From: Rossellomorea sp. SC111
GTDB taxonomy: Bacteria > Bacillota > Bacilli > Bacillales > Bacillaceae_B
Length of the DNA stretch: 64,000 nucleotides
Assembly: GCF_024733565.1 (NCBI RefSeq)
Contig: NZ_JANIOC010000006.1
Location: 186,001-250,000, forward strand
Reading direction: 5' to 3'
The notes under the pieces are model-generated. The model made no database searches, was not told where the DNA came from, and saw nothing but the letters and a program-made list of their open reading frames with translations. The translations under genes were made by a program, and so were the position numbers. Shown here in pieces: positions 53,420 through 62,510 of the stretch; within the stretch, counting starts at the first letter, position 1; each line of letters starts with the position of its first letter.

Positions 53420-54874
53420 ATGCTCACATTTCTTGCATCCATCTGTATTCTGGTAGTTGGTTATTTCTTTTATTCAAAGGTGGTTGAAAAGATTTTCGGA
53501 GTCGATGATTCCACTATCACACCTGCATATGCTAAAAAAGACGGCTTGGATTATATGCCGATGAGCTGGTGGAAAGCAAGTCTGGTACAACTCTTGAACA
53601 TTGCGGGATTGGGTCCGATCTTCGGGGCGATACTGGGTGCTTTATATGGTCCTGTGGCCTTTTTGTGGATTGTGATAGGAACATTGTTCGCTGGAGCAGT
53701 ACATGATTATTTTTCCGGGATGCTCTCTCTGAGACATAATGGGGCACAGTTCCCGACAATCGTAGGGAAATATTTAGGGAAACCCGTTCAGTCCGTCATG
53801 AACATTTTATCCATCGTGTTAATGGTCCTTGTAGCGGCTGCCTTTACATCGGGTCCGGCGCAACTAATGGCAGAGGTGACACCGCTTAACTTTATGACCT
53901 CTCTGGTTATTATCTTTACATATTTTCTGATTGCAACAGTTTTACCGGTCAATAAAATCATCGGTAGAATTTATCCCATTTTTGGGGCGATACTTATATT
54001 TATGGCGGTAGCGATCGGAATCGGATTATTCTTCTTTGAACATCCGGTACCTAATTTAACATTTGAGAACTTGCATCCAGGCGAACTGCCATTATGGCCG
54101 CTCTTAATGGTCACGGTGTCATGCGGAGCAATTTCGGGCTTCCATTCCACTCAAAGTCCGATCTTGGCAAGGACCCTTAAACGGGAAAGTGAAGGTCGGA
54201 AAGTATTTTATGGGGCGATGGTAGCTGAAGGTATCATAGCACTTATCTGGGCTGCTGCTGGTATGGCATTCTTCAATGGAACAGGCGGTCTACAAGAAGC
54301 ATTGGCTTCAGGAGGACCTGCAGGGGTAGTCAATGAAATAAGCAAAACGACCCTTGGGACTCTCGGCGGGATACTTGCAGTCCTTGGTGTCATCATTCTA
54401 CCAGTGACGACAGGGGATACCGCCCTCAGATCCTCACGTATGATGCTCGCAGATTTACTGAGCGATTTTCGGAAGAAAGAAATACAGGGGAAATGGCTTC
54501 CCGGATTACTCGTCATCCCCGTTGCAGTACCTACTTTCCTGCTGACTCAGATCGATTATGCCTTTCTTTGGAGGTATGTGGGTTGGTCGAATCAAGTAGT
54601 AGCGACTGTCATGCTATGGACCGCTTCCATCTATTTATTGCAGAAAGCAAGATTCCACTGGATTTGCAGTCTTCCCGCACTGTTTATGACAGGAGTGGTA
54701 AGTTCGTATATTTTCTACGCACCGGAAGGATTCGGACTTTCTTATTCAGTTTCGATGGTCCTTGGAACAATCATCTGGCTTGCCGTATTGATCTGGTTTA
54801 TTGGACAGGTATTAAAGTACAAACCAGAAAAACAGCAGTCACTTGAAATGAAATCAGTAAATTCATACCGTTAA
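53420..54874 (+). CDS. Carbon starvation CstA family transporter
   Basis: This is a polytopic membrane protein of the CstA family, which imports peptides or pyruvate during carbon limitation. The conserved N-terminal region is present: ITPAYAKKDGLDYMPMSWW, GLGPIFGAILGALYGP and GAVHDYFSGMLSLRHNG. Later GFHSTQSPILARTLK and TTGDTALRSSRMML follow. At 484 residues it belongs to the short CstA type that lacks the C-terminal extension of E. coli CstA. The start is ATG 53420 (GTG 53417 also possible) after AAGGGAGG. The substrate is not evident. Confidence 0.88.
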   Translation: MLTFLASICILVVGYFFYSKVVEKIFGVDDSTITPAYAKKDGLDYMPMSWWKASLVQLLNIAGLGPIFGAILGALYGPVAFLWIVIGTLFAGAVHDYFSGMLSLRHNGAQFPTIVGKYLGKPVQSVMNILSIVLMVLVAAAFTSGPAQLMAEVTPLNFMTSLVIIFTYFLIATVLPVNKIIGRIYPIFGAILIFMAVAIGIGLFFFEHPVPNLTFENLHPGELPLWPLLMVTVSCGAISGFHSTQSPILARTLKRESEGRKVFYGAMVAEGIIALIWAAAGMAFFNGTGGLQEALASGGPAGVVNEISKTTLGTLGGILAVLGVIILPVTTGDTALRSSRMMLADLLSDFRKKEIQGKWLPGLLVIPVAVPTFLLTQIDYAFLWRYVGWSNQVVATVMLWTASIYLLQKARFHWICSLPALFMTGVVSSYIFYAPEGFGLSYSVSMVLGTIIWLAVLIWFIGQVLKYKPEKQQSLEMKSVNSYR

Positions 54875-54880
54875 TCGAGG

Positions 54881-54914
54881 AACAGCCTTTTCATTTGAGG
54901 AGGCTGTTTTTTTG
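54881..54914 (+). terminator. Terminator after the CstA-like gene
   Basis: AACAGCCT (54881-54888) pairs with AGGCTGTT (54901-54908), then a T run. The remainder up to 55252 is AT-rich leader without a gene. Confidence 0.82.
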
Positions 54915-55252
54915 TGCATATTTAAAAACGTGTAGCTTCTTTTTTGCAAAAAAAATTAGAGAAATGAAGGATTGTGAACTTTGTCGATTAAAAACTGAAT
55001 TTTTATAAGATTTGGACAAATTATTCTACAAATTTCGCGTGGTACGTATGATACCTTATGAGAAACGGACAGGATGGCTTAATGAATTGATTTCAATACA
55101 TAATGACAAGTGATGAAGGTAGTTCGTGTTACACAATGTATAATGCAATCTATTTTGGTACGGGTTAAAATTAAGCGAAAATACTTAAAATTCAGAATTT
55201 ATTCAGACATCAGTGAACTCTAGTATGTGTTTACATATGAAGCAAAAAGCAA

Positions 55253-55266
55253 TGTAAGCGCTTACT
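55253..55266 (+). promoter_or_regulatory. CcpA cre box of the pyrimidine degradation operon
   Basis: TGTAAGCGCTTACT fits the cre consensus TGWAARCGYTWNCW at every position. It lies 37 bases before the first operon gene, where bound CcpA-HPr(Ser-P) would block transcription when preferred carbon sources are present. Confidence 0.85.
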
Positions 55267-55302
55267 ATTTTATCAAAATCTTAGCGAAATGGGGGAATTG
55301 AA

Positions 55303-56193
55303 ATGTCAGACTTGGTTACAATCGGCCTCATTCAGGCTTCTCATGAGGTGGATGGGAATGAAACGGTGGATGTCCATAAGGAGAATGCAATCAAAAAGCA
55401 TGTGGAACTAGTGAGAGACGCAGCGAAAAAAGGGGCTCAAATCATATGCTTGCAGGAGATATTCTACGGGCCGTACTTTTGCTCAGAGCAGAATCCTAAA
55501 TGGTATGACTCTGCAGAAGAAATCCCGAATGGTCCGACTACAAAACAATTCCAGGATCTTGCCAAAGAACTGGGTGTGGTCATCGTTCTACCGATCTATG
55601 AGCAGGAAGGAATAGCAACCTACTATAATACGGCAGCTGTCATCGACGCAGATGGATCTTACTTGGGTAAATATCGAAAACAGCATATTCCCCACGTGGG
55701 GGTCGGGGAGGAAGGATACGGGTTCTGGGAGAAATATTATTTCAAACCGGGAAATCTTGGGTATCCGGTATTTGATACGGCTTATGCCAAGGTAGGGGTC
55801 TATATTTGTTACGACAGGCATTTCCCTGAAGGAGCACGCTTATTAGGATTGAAGGGGGCAGAAATTGTCTTTAATCCGTCAGCGACCGTAGCGGGGCTTT
55901 CCGAATACTTATGGAAACTTGAACAGCCTGCTCATGCAGTGGCAAATGGGTACTATTTGGGAGCCATCAATCGTGTAGGGTATGAAGGTCCCTGGAATAT
56001 GGGTGAATTCTATGGCCAGTCCTATCTGGTCGATCCAAGGGGCAGCTTTGTTTCGATTGGGAGCAGGAATCAGGATGAGGTGATCATCGGGGAGATGAAT
56101 AAAAAGTTATTAAGGGAAGTGAGGGATACATGGCAGTTTTATCGTGACCGGAGACCCGAGACGTATAACGATATGACTGCTTTACTTCCTTAA
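55303..56193 (+). CDS. Carbon-nitrogen hydrolase, probable beta-ureidopropionase
   Basis: This is a nitrilase-superfamily amidohydrolase of 296 residues. The catalytic triad is visible: Glu52 in CLQEIF, Lys126 in GKYRKQHIPH and Cys169 in VYICYDRHFPEGARL. From the operon it should perform the last step of reductive pyrimidine breakdown, N-carbamoyl-beta-alanine to beta-alanine, CO2 and ammonia. N-carbamoyl-D-amino acid or N-carbamoylputrescine hydrolysis are alternatives within the superfamily. The ribosome site GGGGGAA precedes ATG 55303. It is the first gene of the operon, after a cre box. Confidence 0.86.
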   Translation: MSDLVTIGLIQASHEVDGNETVDVHKENAIKKHVELVRDAAKKGAQIICLQEIFYGPYFCSEQNPKWYDSAEEIPNGPTTKQFQDLAKELGVVIVLPIYEQEGIATYYNTAAVIDADGSYLGKYRKQHIPHVGVGEEGYGFWEKYYFKPGNLGYPVFDTAYAKVGVYICYDRHFPEGARLLGLKGAEIVFNPSATVAGLSEYLWKLEQPAHAVANGYYLGAINRVGYEGPWNMGEFYGQSYLVDPRGSFVSIGSRNQDEVIIGEMNKKLLREVRDTWQFYRDRRPETYNDMTALLP

Positions 56194-56276
56194 CCAAGCT
56201 GGAACCGGTGTTTATATTCCTAAGGAGTGCTCAAATCTTTGATTCATTAATCGGAAATGAAGAGGGGGAAGTCAGT

Positions 56277-57632
56277 TTGTCCAACACACTTTCATTACTC
56301 AATCTTGAGAAGAATTTTCAGGAAACCCAAAAGGGGTTAACTGGTAGGGAGGCATTGGAGGAAGCAAATCGATGTTTGTATTGCTATGATGCACCATGCA
56401 TTCAAGCTTGTCCAACAGGCATCGATATACCATCATTTATTAAAAAGATTGCATCAGGCAATTTAAAGGGATCTGCTAAGACAATCATGTCTGCAAATCC
56501 CGTTGGGGCTAGCTGCTCAAGGGTCTGCCCGACAGAGGAGCTATGTGAAGGAGCATGTGTACTGAATTCTTCAACTAAACCCATTATGATCGGGGATCTT
56601 CAACGGTATGCAACAGATTGGGCTAGACATAATGACACTGTGCTCTTTGAAGCGGGAGAGCCAAACGGAAAGAAAGTCGGCATCATTGGAGGGGGACCGG
56701 CGGGGCTTTCGGCAGCAAGGGAACTCGCGCGCTTTGGTTATGATGTAACGATCTATGAGGCTGAAAAAGAAGCGGGGGGCTTAAATACGTATGGCATCGT
56801 TTCGTTCCGCCTTCCCCAAAGCATTTCTTATTGGGAAGTGGAACAGGTAAAGAAAATGAATGTAGAGATCCGGACAAATGTGAAAGTAGGCCGGGATATA
56901 TCTGCCGGGGAAATTGCAATGAAACATGATTTTGTCATCCTGGCTGCAGGAATGTCCAGTGTCCCGGACTTGAGGATTGATGGAGAAGATCTGATAGGTG
57001 TGCATGATGCCATTGAGTTTGTGAAAAAAACCAAAAGTGGCAAGTTGAATCACGAGTACATCGGTAAAAAAGTAGTGGTGATCGGTGCAGGAAATACAGC
57101 CATAGATGGAGCCACTTGCCCCATTCGTCTGGGAGCAGAGAATGTTAAGATCTTATACCGGCGTACAAAAGAAGAAATGACAGCTTATGATTTTGAATAC
57201 GAATTTGCTAAGCAGGATGGTGTGGAATTCCGCTGGTTGACGGCTCCTCAAAGAATTATCGGAAATGAAAAAGGAGAGGTTACAGGGATTGAATGCATCA
57301 GGATGGAGCTTGGCGAACAAGGCTCAGATGGAAGAAGACGCCCCATTCCGGTTAACGGATCCGAATTCATTTTGCCCGTTGACGTCGTCATTAAAGCCAT
57401 TGGACAGACCCGCCATCTTACACTAATTGAACAATTCGGGTTGGAGCACTCTGAAGGAGTGGTGAAGGTTGATCCCGGGACTTTTCAAACGTCGAATCCC
57501 TCGATTTTTGCCTGTGGGGACATCGTATTCGGTAAAGGTATAGGGGAAGCGATGGTCGTTACGGCAGCAGAGCAAGGGAAGCAGGCAGCATACCATTTAC
57601 ATGAGATATGTTCAACAATAAAAGTGAATTAA
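56277..57632 (+). CDS. preT: NAD(P)-dependent dihydropyrimidine dehydrogenase, flavin/iron-sulfur subunit
   Basis: This is the small electron-entry subunit of dihydropyrimidine dehydrogenase (PreT), which passes NAD(P)H electrons through FAD and iron-sulfur clusters to PreA. N-terminal cluster motifs are CLYCYDAPCIQACPTGIDIP and CSRVCPTEELCEGAC. The FAD loop is GIIGGGPAGLSAARELA, the NAD(P) loop VVVIGAGNTAIDGA, and the end has FACGDIVFGKGIGEA. I prefer TTG 56277, nine bases after AGAGGGGG, over GTG 56208, which lacks a ribosome site. That gives 451 residues. Confidence 0.87.
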   Translation: MSNTLSLLNLEKNFQETQKGLTGREALEEANRCLYCYDAPCIQACPTGIDIPSFIKKIASGNLKGSAKTIMSANPVGASCSRVCPTEELCEGACVLNSSTKPIMIGDLQRYATDWARHNDTVLFEAGEPNGKKVGIIGGGPAGLSAARELARFGYDVTIYEAEKEAGGLNTYGIVSFRLPQSISYWEVEQVKKMNVEIRTNVKVGRDISAGEIAMKHDFVILAAGMSSVPDLRIDGEDLIGVHDAIEFVKKTKSGKLNHEYIGKKVVVIGAGNTAIDGATCPIRLGAENVKILYRRTKEEMTAYDFEYEFAKQDGVEFRWLTAPQRIIGNEKGEVTGIECIRMELGEQGSDGRRRPIPVNGSEFILPVDVVIKAIGQTRHLTLIEQFGLEHSEGVVKVDPGTFQTSNPSIFACGDIVFGKGIGEAMVVTAAEQGKQAAYHLHEICSTIKVN

Positions 57633-57656
57633 AATTGTTTACGAGGGGGGAATTCC

Positions 57657-58943
57657 ATGGCGAATTTAAGCATAGATTTAGCGGGGATCAAATCACCCAA
57701 TCCATTTTGGTTAGCATCAGCGCCACCAACGAACTCAGGGTATCAGGTTCAAAGGGCTTTCGAGGCTGGGTGGGGAGGTGCAGTTTGGAAAACGTTGGGT
57801 GAACCTATTATAAATGTTTCATCCCGTTTCGCAGCAGTCAGCTTTAATGGTCAGAGGGTAGCGGGATTCAATAATATCGAACTGATTACGGATCGTCCAC
57901 TGGAAGTGAATTTAAAAGAAATATATGAAACCAAGAAGAGATTCCCGAATCACGCCATCATTGCTTCATTAATGGTGGAGCCGAAGCAGGAAAAGTGGCA
58001 TGAAATCGTCAAAAAAGTTGAGGATGTAGGCGTTGATGGCTTGGAACTGAATTTCGGCTGTCCCCATGGGATGGCTGAAAGGGGGATGGGATCTGCCTCC
58101 GGTCAAGTGCCAGAGCTGGTCGAGAAACAAACTCACTGGGTAAAGGAAGTGGCCAGGACACCGGTAATTGTAAAACTCACACCCAATATAACGGATATAA
58201 CCGTGACAGCCGAAGCAGCCGTTCGAGGCGGAGCGGATGCTGTCAGCATGATCAACACCATCAATAGCCTTGCCGGAGTGGATCTGGATTCATGGAACAC
58301 AATTCCTCATGTGGCCGGTAAGGGAGCTCACGGTGGATATTGCGGACCCGCAGTGAAACCCATTTCATTGAACATGGTGGCAGAGTGTGCCAGAAACCCG
58401 AGGATCAATGTTCCGATTTCAGGTATGGGTGGAGTTTCCAACTGGCAGGACGCCGTTGAGTTTATGCTCATGGGTGCTTCCGGAGTGCAAGTATGCACGG
58501 CAGCGATGCACCACGGTTTCAGGATCGTCGAGGATATGCTTGATGGATTGAATAATTATTTAGATGATAAAGGAATATCAACCGTTCAGGGAATCGTTGG
58601 TAAGTCTGTGCCGAAATTTTCCGATTGGGGTAATCTGGATCTGAATTATAGTGTAGTGGCCAAGATCAATAATGACGTGTGTATCAATTGTAATAAGTGC
58701 CACATTGCATGTGAAGATACCTCTCATCAGTGTATTGATATGCTGAAGGATCCTGATGGAAATAGCTACCTAAAGGTGCGGGAAGAAGATTGTGTCGGAT
58801 GTAATCTTTGCTCGATTGTCTGTCCGGTTGATGGTGCCATTGACATGATTGAAGTTCCGAGTGGTCAGATGCCGATGACCTGGAACGAACGTCAAGCAGT
58901 CATGAGTAACTTGTCGGGCTCTAAAGTAAATGCAGTAAAATAA
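57657..58943 (+). CDS. preA: Dihydropyrimidine dehydrogenase catalytic subunit
   Basis: This FMN-containing subunit reduces uracil and thymine to the dihydro compounds. The TIM barrel begins SIDLAGIKSPNPFWLASAPP and has LELNFGCPHGMAERGMG with the active-site region, and HGGYCGPAVKPISLNMV. Two C-terminal [4Fe-4S] motifs are CINCNKCHIACEDTSHQC and CVGCNLCSIVCPVDGAI. It is 428 residues, as for bacterial PreA. ATG 57657 follows GAGGGGGG. It is coupled to preT and hydA (16-24 base gaps). Confidence 0.92.
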   Translation: MANLSIDLAGIKSPNPFWLASAPPTNSGYQVQRAFEAGWGGAVWKTLGEPIINVSSRFAAVSFNGQRVAGFNNIELITDRPLEVNLKEIYETKKRFPNHAIIASLMVEPKQEKWHEIVKKVEDVGVDGLELNFGCPHGMAERGMGSASGQVPELVEKQTHWVKEVARTPVIVKLTPNITDITVTAEAAVRGGADAVSMINTINSLAGVDLDSWNTIPHVAGKGAHGGYCGPAVKPISLNMVAECARNPRINVPISGMGGVSNWQDAVEFMLMGASGVQVCTAAMHHGFRIVEDMLDGLNNYLDDKGISTVQGIVGKSVPKFSDWGNLDLNYSVVAKINNDVCINCNKCHIACEDTSHQCIDMLKDPDGNSYLKVREEDCVGCNLCSIVCPVDGAIDMIEVPSGQMPMTWNERQAVMSNLSGSKVNAVK

Positions 58944-58959
58944 CCCAGGAGGTACCGTA

Positions 58960-60387
58960 ATGGATAAAATCATTCAAAATGGAACGATTGTAACAGCAAC
59001 CGATACGTATAAAGCAGATATCCTGATACAAGACGGGAAGATTGCAGCGATTGGAAAAGGATTTGATCCAGGAGACACTGAAGTGATTGATGCAAGCGGG
59101 AAATTCATTTTTCCCGGTGGAGTCGATCCGCATACACATCTGGAAATGCCATTCGGTGGAACAGTTTCAAAGGATGACTTTGAAACCGGAACGATAGCAG
59201 CTGCATTCGGTGGGACAACGACCCTAATAGATTTCTGTTTAACGAATAAAGGAGAACCACTTCAAAGTGCCATCGATACATGGCATTCGAAGTCAAAGGA
59301 TAAAGCCGTTATCGATTACAGCTTCCATTTGATGATCGGGGAGATCAATCAAGAGGTACTCTCTCAGCTGCCTGAAGTCATACAGGAGGAGGGCATCACA
59401 TCTTTCAAAGTGTTTATGGCGTATAAAAATGTATTTCAGGCAGATGATGAAACTCTATTTAGAACATTGGTTGCTGCAAGGGAACTTGGGGCTCTCGTCA
59501 TGGTTCATGCAGAGAATGGGGATGTCATTGAATACTTAACCGAGAAGGCATTAAAAGAAGGGAAAACGGAACCGATTTACCATGCTTTGACGAGACCTCC
59601 TGAACTTGAAGGGGAAGCAACTGGCAGAGCAGCTAAACTAACGGGATTAGCGGATTCACAATTATATGTTGTACATGTTTCATGTTCGGAGGCCGTGGAA
59701 CAGATTTCAGCGGCGAGGAGTAAAGGGTTGAATGTATGGGGGGAAACATGTCCACAGTATCTGGTGCTTGATCAAACTTATTTAGAACGTCCCAACTTTG
59801 AAGGGGCGAAATACGTATGGTCGCCTCCACTAAGGGAAAAGTGGCATCAGGACGTTCTATGGAATGCATTGAAAAGCGGCCAGCTTCAAACATTGGGATC
59901 TGATCAATGTTCTTTTGATTTCCAGGGGCAGAAAGATCTTGGGAAAGAAGATTTCACTAAAATTCCAAATGGCGGACCGATCATTGAGGACCGTGTATCC
60001 ATATTATTCTCAGAAGGGGTTGTAAAAGGGCGCATAAGCTTGAATCAGTTCGTGGATATCATGTCGACTAGAAGTGCAAAATTGTTTGGGTTGTATCCTC
60101 AGAAAGGAACCGTGGCCGTTGGATCGGATGCAGATATCGTTATCTTTGATCCGGAGGCAGAAAGAGTCATTTCTGCTGCGACCCATCATATGGCAGCAGA
60201 TTATAATCCGTTTGAAGGCATGAAGATTAAAGGCGAACCGGTTTCTGTATTATCCAGGGGTGAATATGTCATCAAAGATAAAAAGTTTGCAGGGAAACAG
60301 GGTGCAGGAAAGTATATTAAGCGAGCGAGATACGGTAACCTGCTGGAAATTGAAGAGAGTGCAGCACTTCAATCTTCTAAGAGCTGA
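58960..60387 (+). CDS. hydA: Dihydropyrimidinase
   Basis: This zinc cyclic amidohydrolase opens dihydrouracil to N-carbamoyl-beta-alanine (D-hydantoinase activity is common in the family). It has the HxH metal motif in GVDPHTHLEMPFGG, the carboxylated Lys in SFKVFMAYKNVF (about 150), MVHAENGD, VVHVSCSEAVEQI, and GSDQCSFDF near residue 312. It is 475 residues. It has a strong ribosome site CAGGAGGT. It sits between preA and the NCS1 transporter, fitting uracil degradation. Confidence 0.93.
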   Translation: MDKIIQNGTIVTATDTYKADILIQDGKIAAIGKGFDPGDTEVIDASGKFIFPGGVDPHTHLEMPFGGTVSKDDFETGTIAAAFGGTTTLIDFCLTNKGEPLQSAIDTWHSKSKDKAVIDYSFHLMIGEINQEVLSQLPEVIQEEGITSFKVFMAYKNVFQADDETLFRTLVAARELGALVMVHAENGDVIEYLTEKALKEGKTEPIYHALTRPPELEGEATGRAAKLTGLADSQLYVVHVSCSEAVEQISAARSKGLNVWGETCPQYLVLDQTYLERPNFEGAKYVWSPPLREKWHQDVLWNALKSGQLQTLGSDQCSFDFQGQKDLGKEDFTKIPNGGPIIEDRVSILFSEGVVKGRISLNQFVDIMSTRSAKLFGLYPQKGTVAVGSDADIVIFDPEAERVISAATHHMAADYNPFEGMKIKGEPVSVLSRGEYVIKDKKFAGKQGAGKYIKRARYGNLLEIEESAALQSSKS

Positions 60388-60432
60388 TACCTTTTTAGAA
60401 AATCATCCATCTTAATGGTAGAACGACTCCTC

Positions 60433-60474
60433 GCGAGCCGGGTGTAGAGAATGTCAGACTTTGCGCCCGCTCGC
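60433..60474 (+). other. GC-rich hairpin between hydA and the transporter gene
   Basis: GCGAGC (60433-60438) pairs with GCTCGC (60469-60474), extended by GGGTG/CGCCC across a bulged base. No U-run follows, so it may be an mRNA stability or processing element rather than a terminator. Confidence 0.5.
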
Positions 60475-60528
60475 CTCTCTTGTGAAAAGATTGGTAATGC
60501 CATTCGAAGCAAACAAAACGGGGTGTTC

Positions 60529-62001
60529 ATGTTGAAAAGAAGTTACTTAAAGTCTCCAGATTTATTACCGATCAAAGAAAGTGAAAGGAAAGTTACAAAG
60601 ATTGGCTATTCCTTTATGTGGGTGGGGATGGTAGTCGTACTTGCAACATTCGCAATCGGTGGGGCCGGTGTCGTATCGTTACCATTACCCCTCGTTGTTT
60701 TAGCCACGATCATAGGCTCCCTTGCAATTGGGTTATTTATTACCTTAACGGGCGATATAGGGATCGAGCATGGTTTATCCTTCCCAGTATACATGAGGGC
60801 ACCCTTCGGAACGATCGGGACGCATATTCCATCCGTTGTTCGTGGACTGGCTGCTTCCATGTGGTTTGGGATTAACACATACTTCGGTGCTACAGCGATG
60901 AACGGAATTCTAAATATATTATCAGGTTTTGATAATTGGTTTGTTTGTTTCATGATTTTTGCTATTCTTCAATTGGTGAATACGGCGCTTGGGATCAAAG
61001 CTGTAGAACGTTTTGCGGACCTTGCCGCCCCAGTCATCATTCTCATCTCAGTCTGGATGTATTCGTCATTATCCGACTCCGCAGCTTCCCAGGGAAGAGA
61101 TATTTGGAGCTGGGTTGAAAGTCCGGTGACAGGGGCAGCAACATTTACTGCTTTCCTTGTTGTGATTTTTAGTAATATGGGATTTTGGGCAACGCTTTCA
61201 GCAGATATACCTTCCATTTCACGCTTCATGAAGGCTCCAAGCAATGAAAGGAATTGGTTCAAGAGAAACCGGAGTGCTCTCATTGGTAATCTTATAGCCT
61301 TGCCGATAACTCAAGCATTTATGGTATTAATCGGTGGTATTTCGTATATAGCCGTACTGAATTATGATCCTGTAGTTGCTCTGCAGGAGGCAGCAAGCGG
61401 ATTTGTTTTAGGAATCCTACTCCTGATGATCGTCCTGGCACAATGGTCTACGAATATTGCGGCCAATATAGTACCTGCAGCCACCATTTTTTCAAATGTT
61501 GGGGGGCCAAAGTTTCCTTTTTGGGCAGGTGTATTAACAGCCGGGGTCGTGGGGACGATCGTCCAGCCATGGAATCTTTTCGATATCATCATTCCCGTTC
61601 TTCTGTTTGTAGGGGGGATTTTATCCGCAATCGTAGGAATATTGATATCGGATTACTATTTTATAAGAAAACGCCGGGTCAATGTACCCGCATTATATGA
61701 AGACAGGGGCCAATTCAGCTATATGAAAGGAGTCAATCTTGCAGGCTTCATCTCATGGATCCTTGGGGCAGTCGCGTCATATTTCGTTCCTAACTTTTCG
61801 TTTTTGGTTGGATTTGGTATAGGAGCCCTCTGCTATTACGTATTGGCCAAATATTGGTGGTTCAAAAAGTATGAGCAGGCGGAGATTTCCGATCCCAGTG
61901 ATGAGAAATATCTGGGCATGTCGGTAGGCCGTGATTGGATCATTGAAGAATCAGAAGAAAACGTTATCGAAAAATCCCCAACGGGCACAAGCTTTTCTTG
62001 A
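60529..62001 (+). CDS. NCS1 family nucleobase transporter
   Basis: This is a nucleobase:cation symporter-1 family permease of 490 residues with about twelve hydrophobic helices, related to allantoin, cytosine and uracil permeases (PucI/FurD-like). The first helix is followed by FAIGGAGVVSLPLPLVVLAT. Signature segments PVYMRAPFGTIGTHIPSVVR and ATLSADIPSISRFMKAP are visible. Operon context points to uracil or thymine uptake. The start is ATG 60529; an in-frame ATG at 60451 would place the intergenic hairpin inside the coding sequence and has no matching family N-terminus. Confidence 0.86.
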   Translation: MLKRSYLKSPDLLPIKESERKVTKIGYSFMWVGMVVVLATFAIGGAGVVSLPLPLVVLATIIGSLAIGLFITLTGDIGIEHGLSFPVYMRAPFGTIGTHIPSVVRGLAASMWFGINTYFGATAMNGILNILSGFDNWFVCFMIFAILQLVNTALGIKAVERFADLAAPVIILISVWMYSSLSDSAASQGRDIWSWVESPVTGAATFTAFLVVIFSNMGFWATLSADIPSISRFMKAPSNERNWFKRNRSALIGNLIALPITQAFMVLIGGISYIAVLNYDPVVALQEAASGFVLGILLLMIVLAQWSTNIAANIVPAATIFSNVGGPKFPFWAGVLTAGVVGTIVQPWNLFDIIIPVLLFVGGILSAIVGILISDYYFIRKRRVNVPALYEDRGQFSYMKGVNLAGFISWILGAVASYFVPNFSFLVGFGIGALCYYVLAKYWWFKKYEQAEISDPSDEKYLGMSVGRDWIIEESEENVIEKSPTGTSFS

Positions 62002-62045
62002 ATAGACTACAGTGGTTTAAAGTATGGTAATGAGGGGGTGTTGAA

Positions 62046-62255
62046 ATGTCCGATTATCAAGAGTTCTTAAGTGAAAGAGATAAGATTGATTTTCTCCTGC
62101 AAAAGGGCTTTAAAATAGAAAAAGTCACCGAAAATCTCAGTGGAGCTTTTGTTGTTTTTAAACATACAGAAAATAAAAGAAGCGCCACTTTGCATGTGAA
62201 AACGGCGAATGCGCGAAAGTATTTTTCAAATCTTTTATTTCATACCCACCCTTGA
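62046..62255 (+). CDS. Small hypothetical protein (69 residues)
   Basis: The frame has a strong ribosome site (GAGGGGGTG) and follows the transporter gene by 44 bases. The product is a charged alpha/beta peptide (LLQKGFKIEKVTENLSG, then FVVFKHTENKRSATLHV) with two likely strands. I do not recognise it, and no motif is visible. It is probably part of the pyrimidine operon. Confidence 0.65.
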   Translation: MSDYQEFLSERDKIDFLLQKGFKIEKVTENLSGAFVVFKHTENKRSATLHVKTANARKYFSNLLFHTHP

Positions 62256-62256
62256 A

Positions 62257-62451
62257 ATGGGTCTAAGCGGAATGAGTAATCTGTCAGAAGATAAAGATTT
62301 GAAGTTCTGCCCTGAAAATATGCAAACGACGGATGAATTAATTCATTGGGTATTATCTGTCTTGTCTTCGATTCACTTGACTGAAGAACAATTAGTGAAG
62401 TGGTGGGGTGAGGAGATACAGTTTGCAATCCCCCATACTGAAGCGGATTGA
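62257..62451 (+). CDS. Small hypothetical protein (64 residues)
   Basis: The frame starts at ATG 62257 right after the preceding stop (62253-62255), or at ATG 62272; neither has a good ribosome site, so translation is probably coupled. The product is acidic with an amphipathic helix DELIHWVLSVLSSIHLTEEQ. A terminator begins at its stop codon, which supports a real gene. The function is unknown. Confidence 0.5.
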   Translation: MGLSGMSNLSEDKDLKFCPENMQTTDELIHWVLSVLSSIHLTEEQLVKWWGEEIQFAIPHTEAD

Positions 62452-62478
62452 AGGATTGGTTCTGCCAATCCTTTTTCT
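62451..62478 (+). terminator. Terminator of the pyrimidine operon
   Basis: AAGGATTGG (62451-62459) pairs with CCAATCCTT (62465-62473) around TTCTG, followed by T residues. It overlaps the stop codon. Confidence 0.85.
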
Positions 62479-62510
62479 CCATTTACTACGCCAAATAAAA
62501 GGAGAGAAGG

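Noticed and set aside
55141..55170. Possible sigma-54 promoter before the pyrimidine operon (TGGTAC near 55155)
   Set aside because: The -12 element is absent at the required spacing, and PucR-type regulators are not sigma-54 activators.
57608..57802. 64-codon frame spanning the preT-preA junction
   Set aside because: It overlaps both genes in another frame and has no family likeness.
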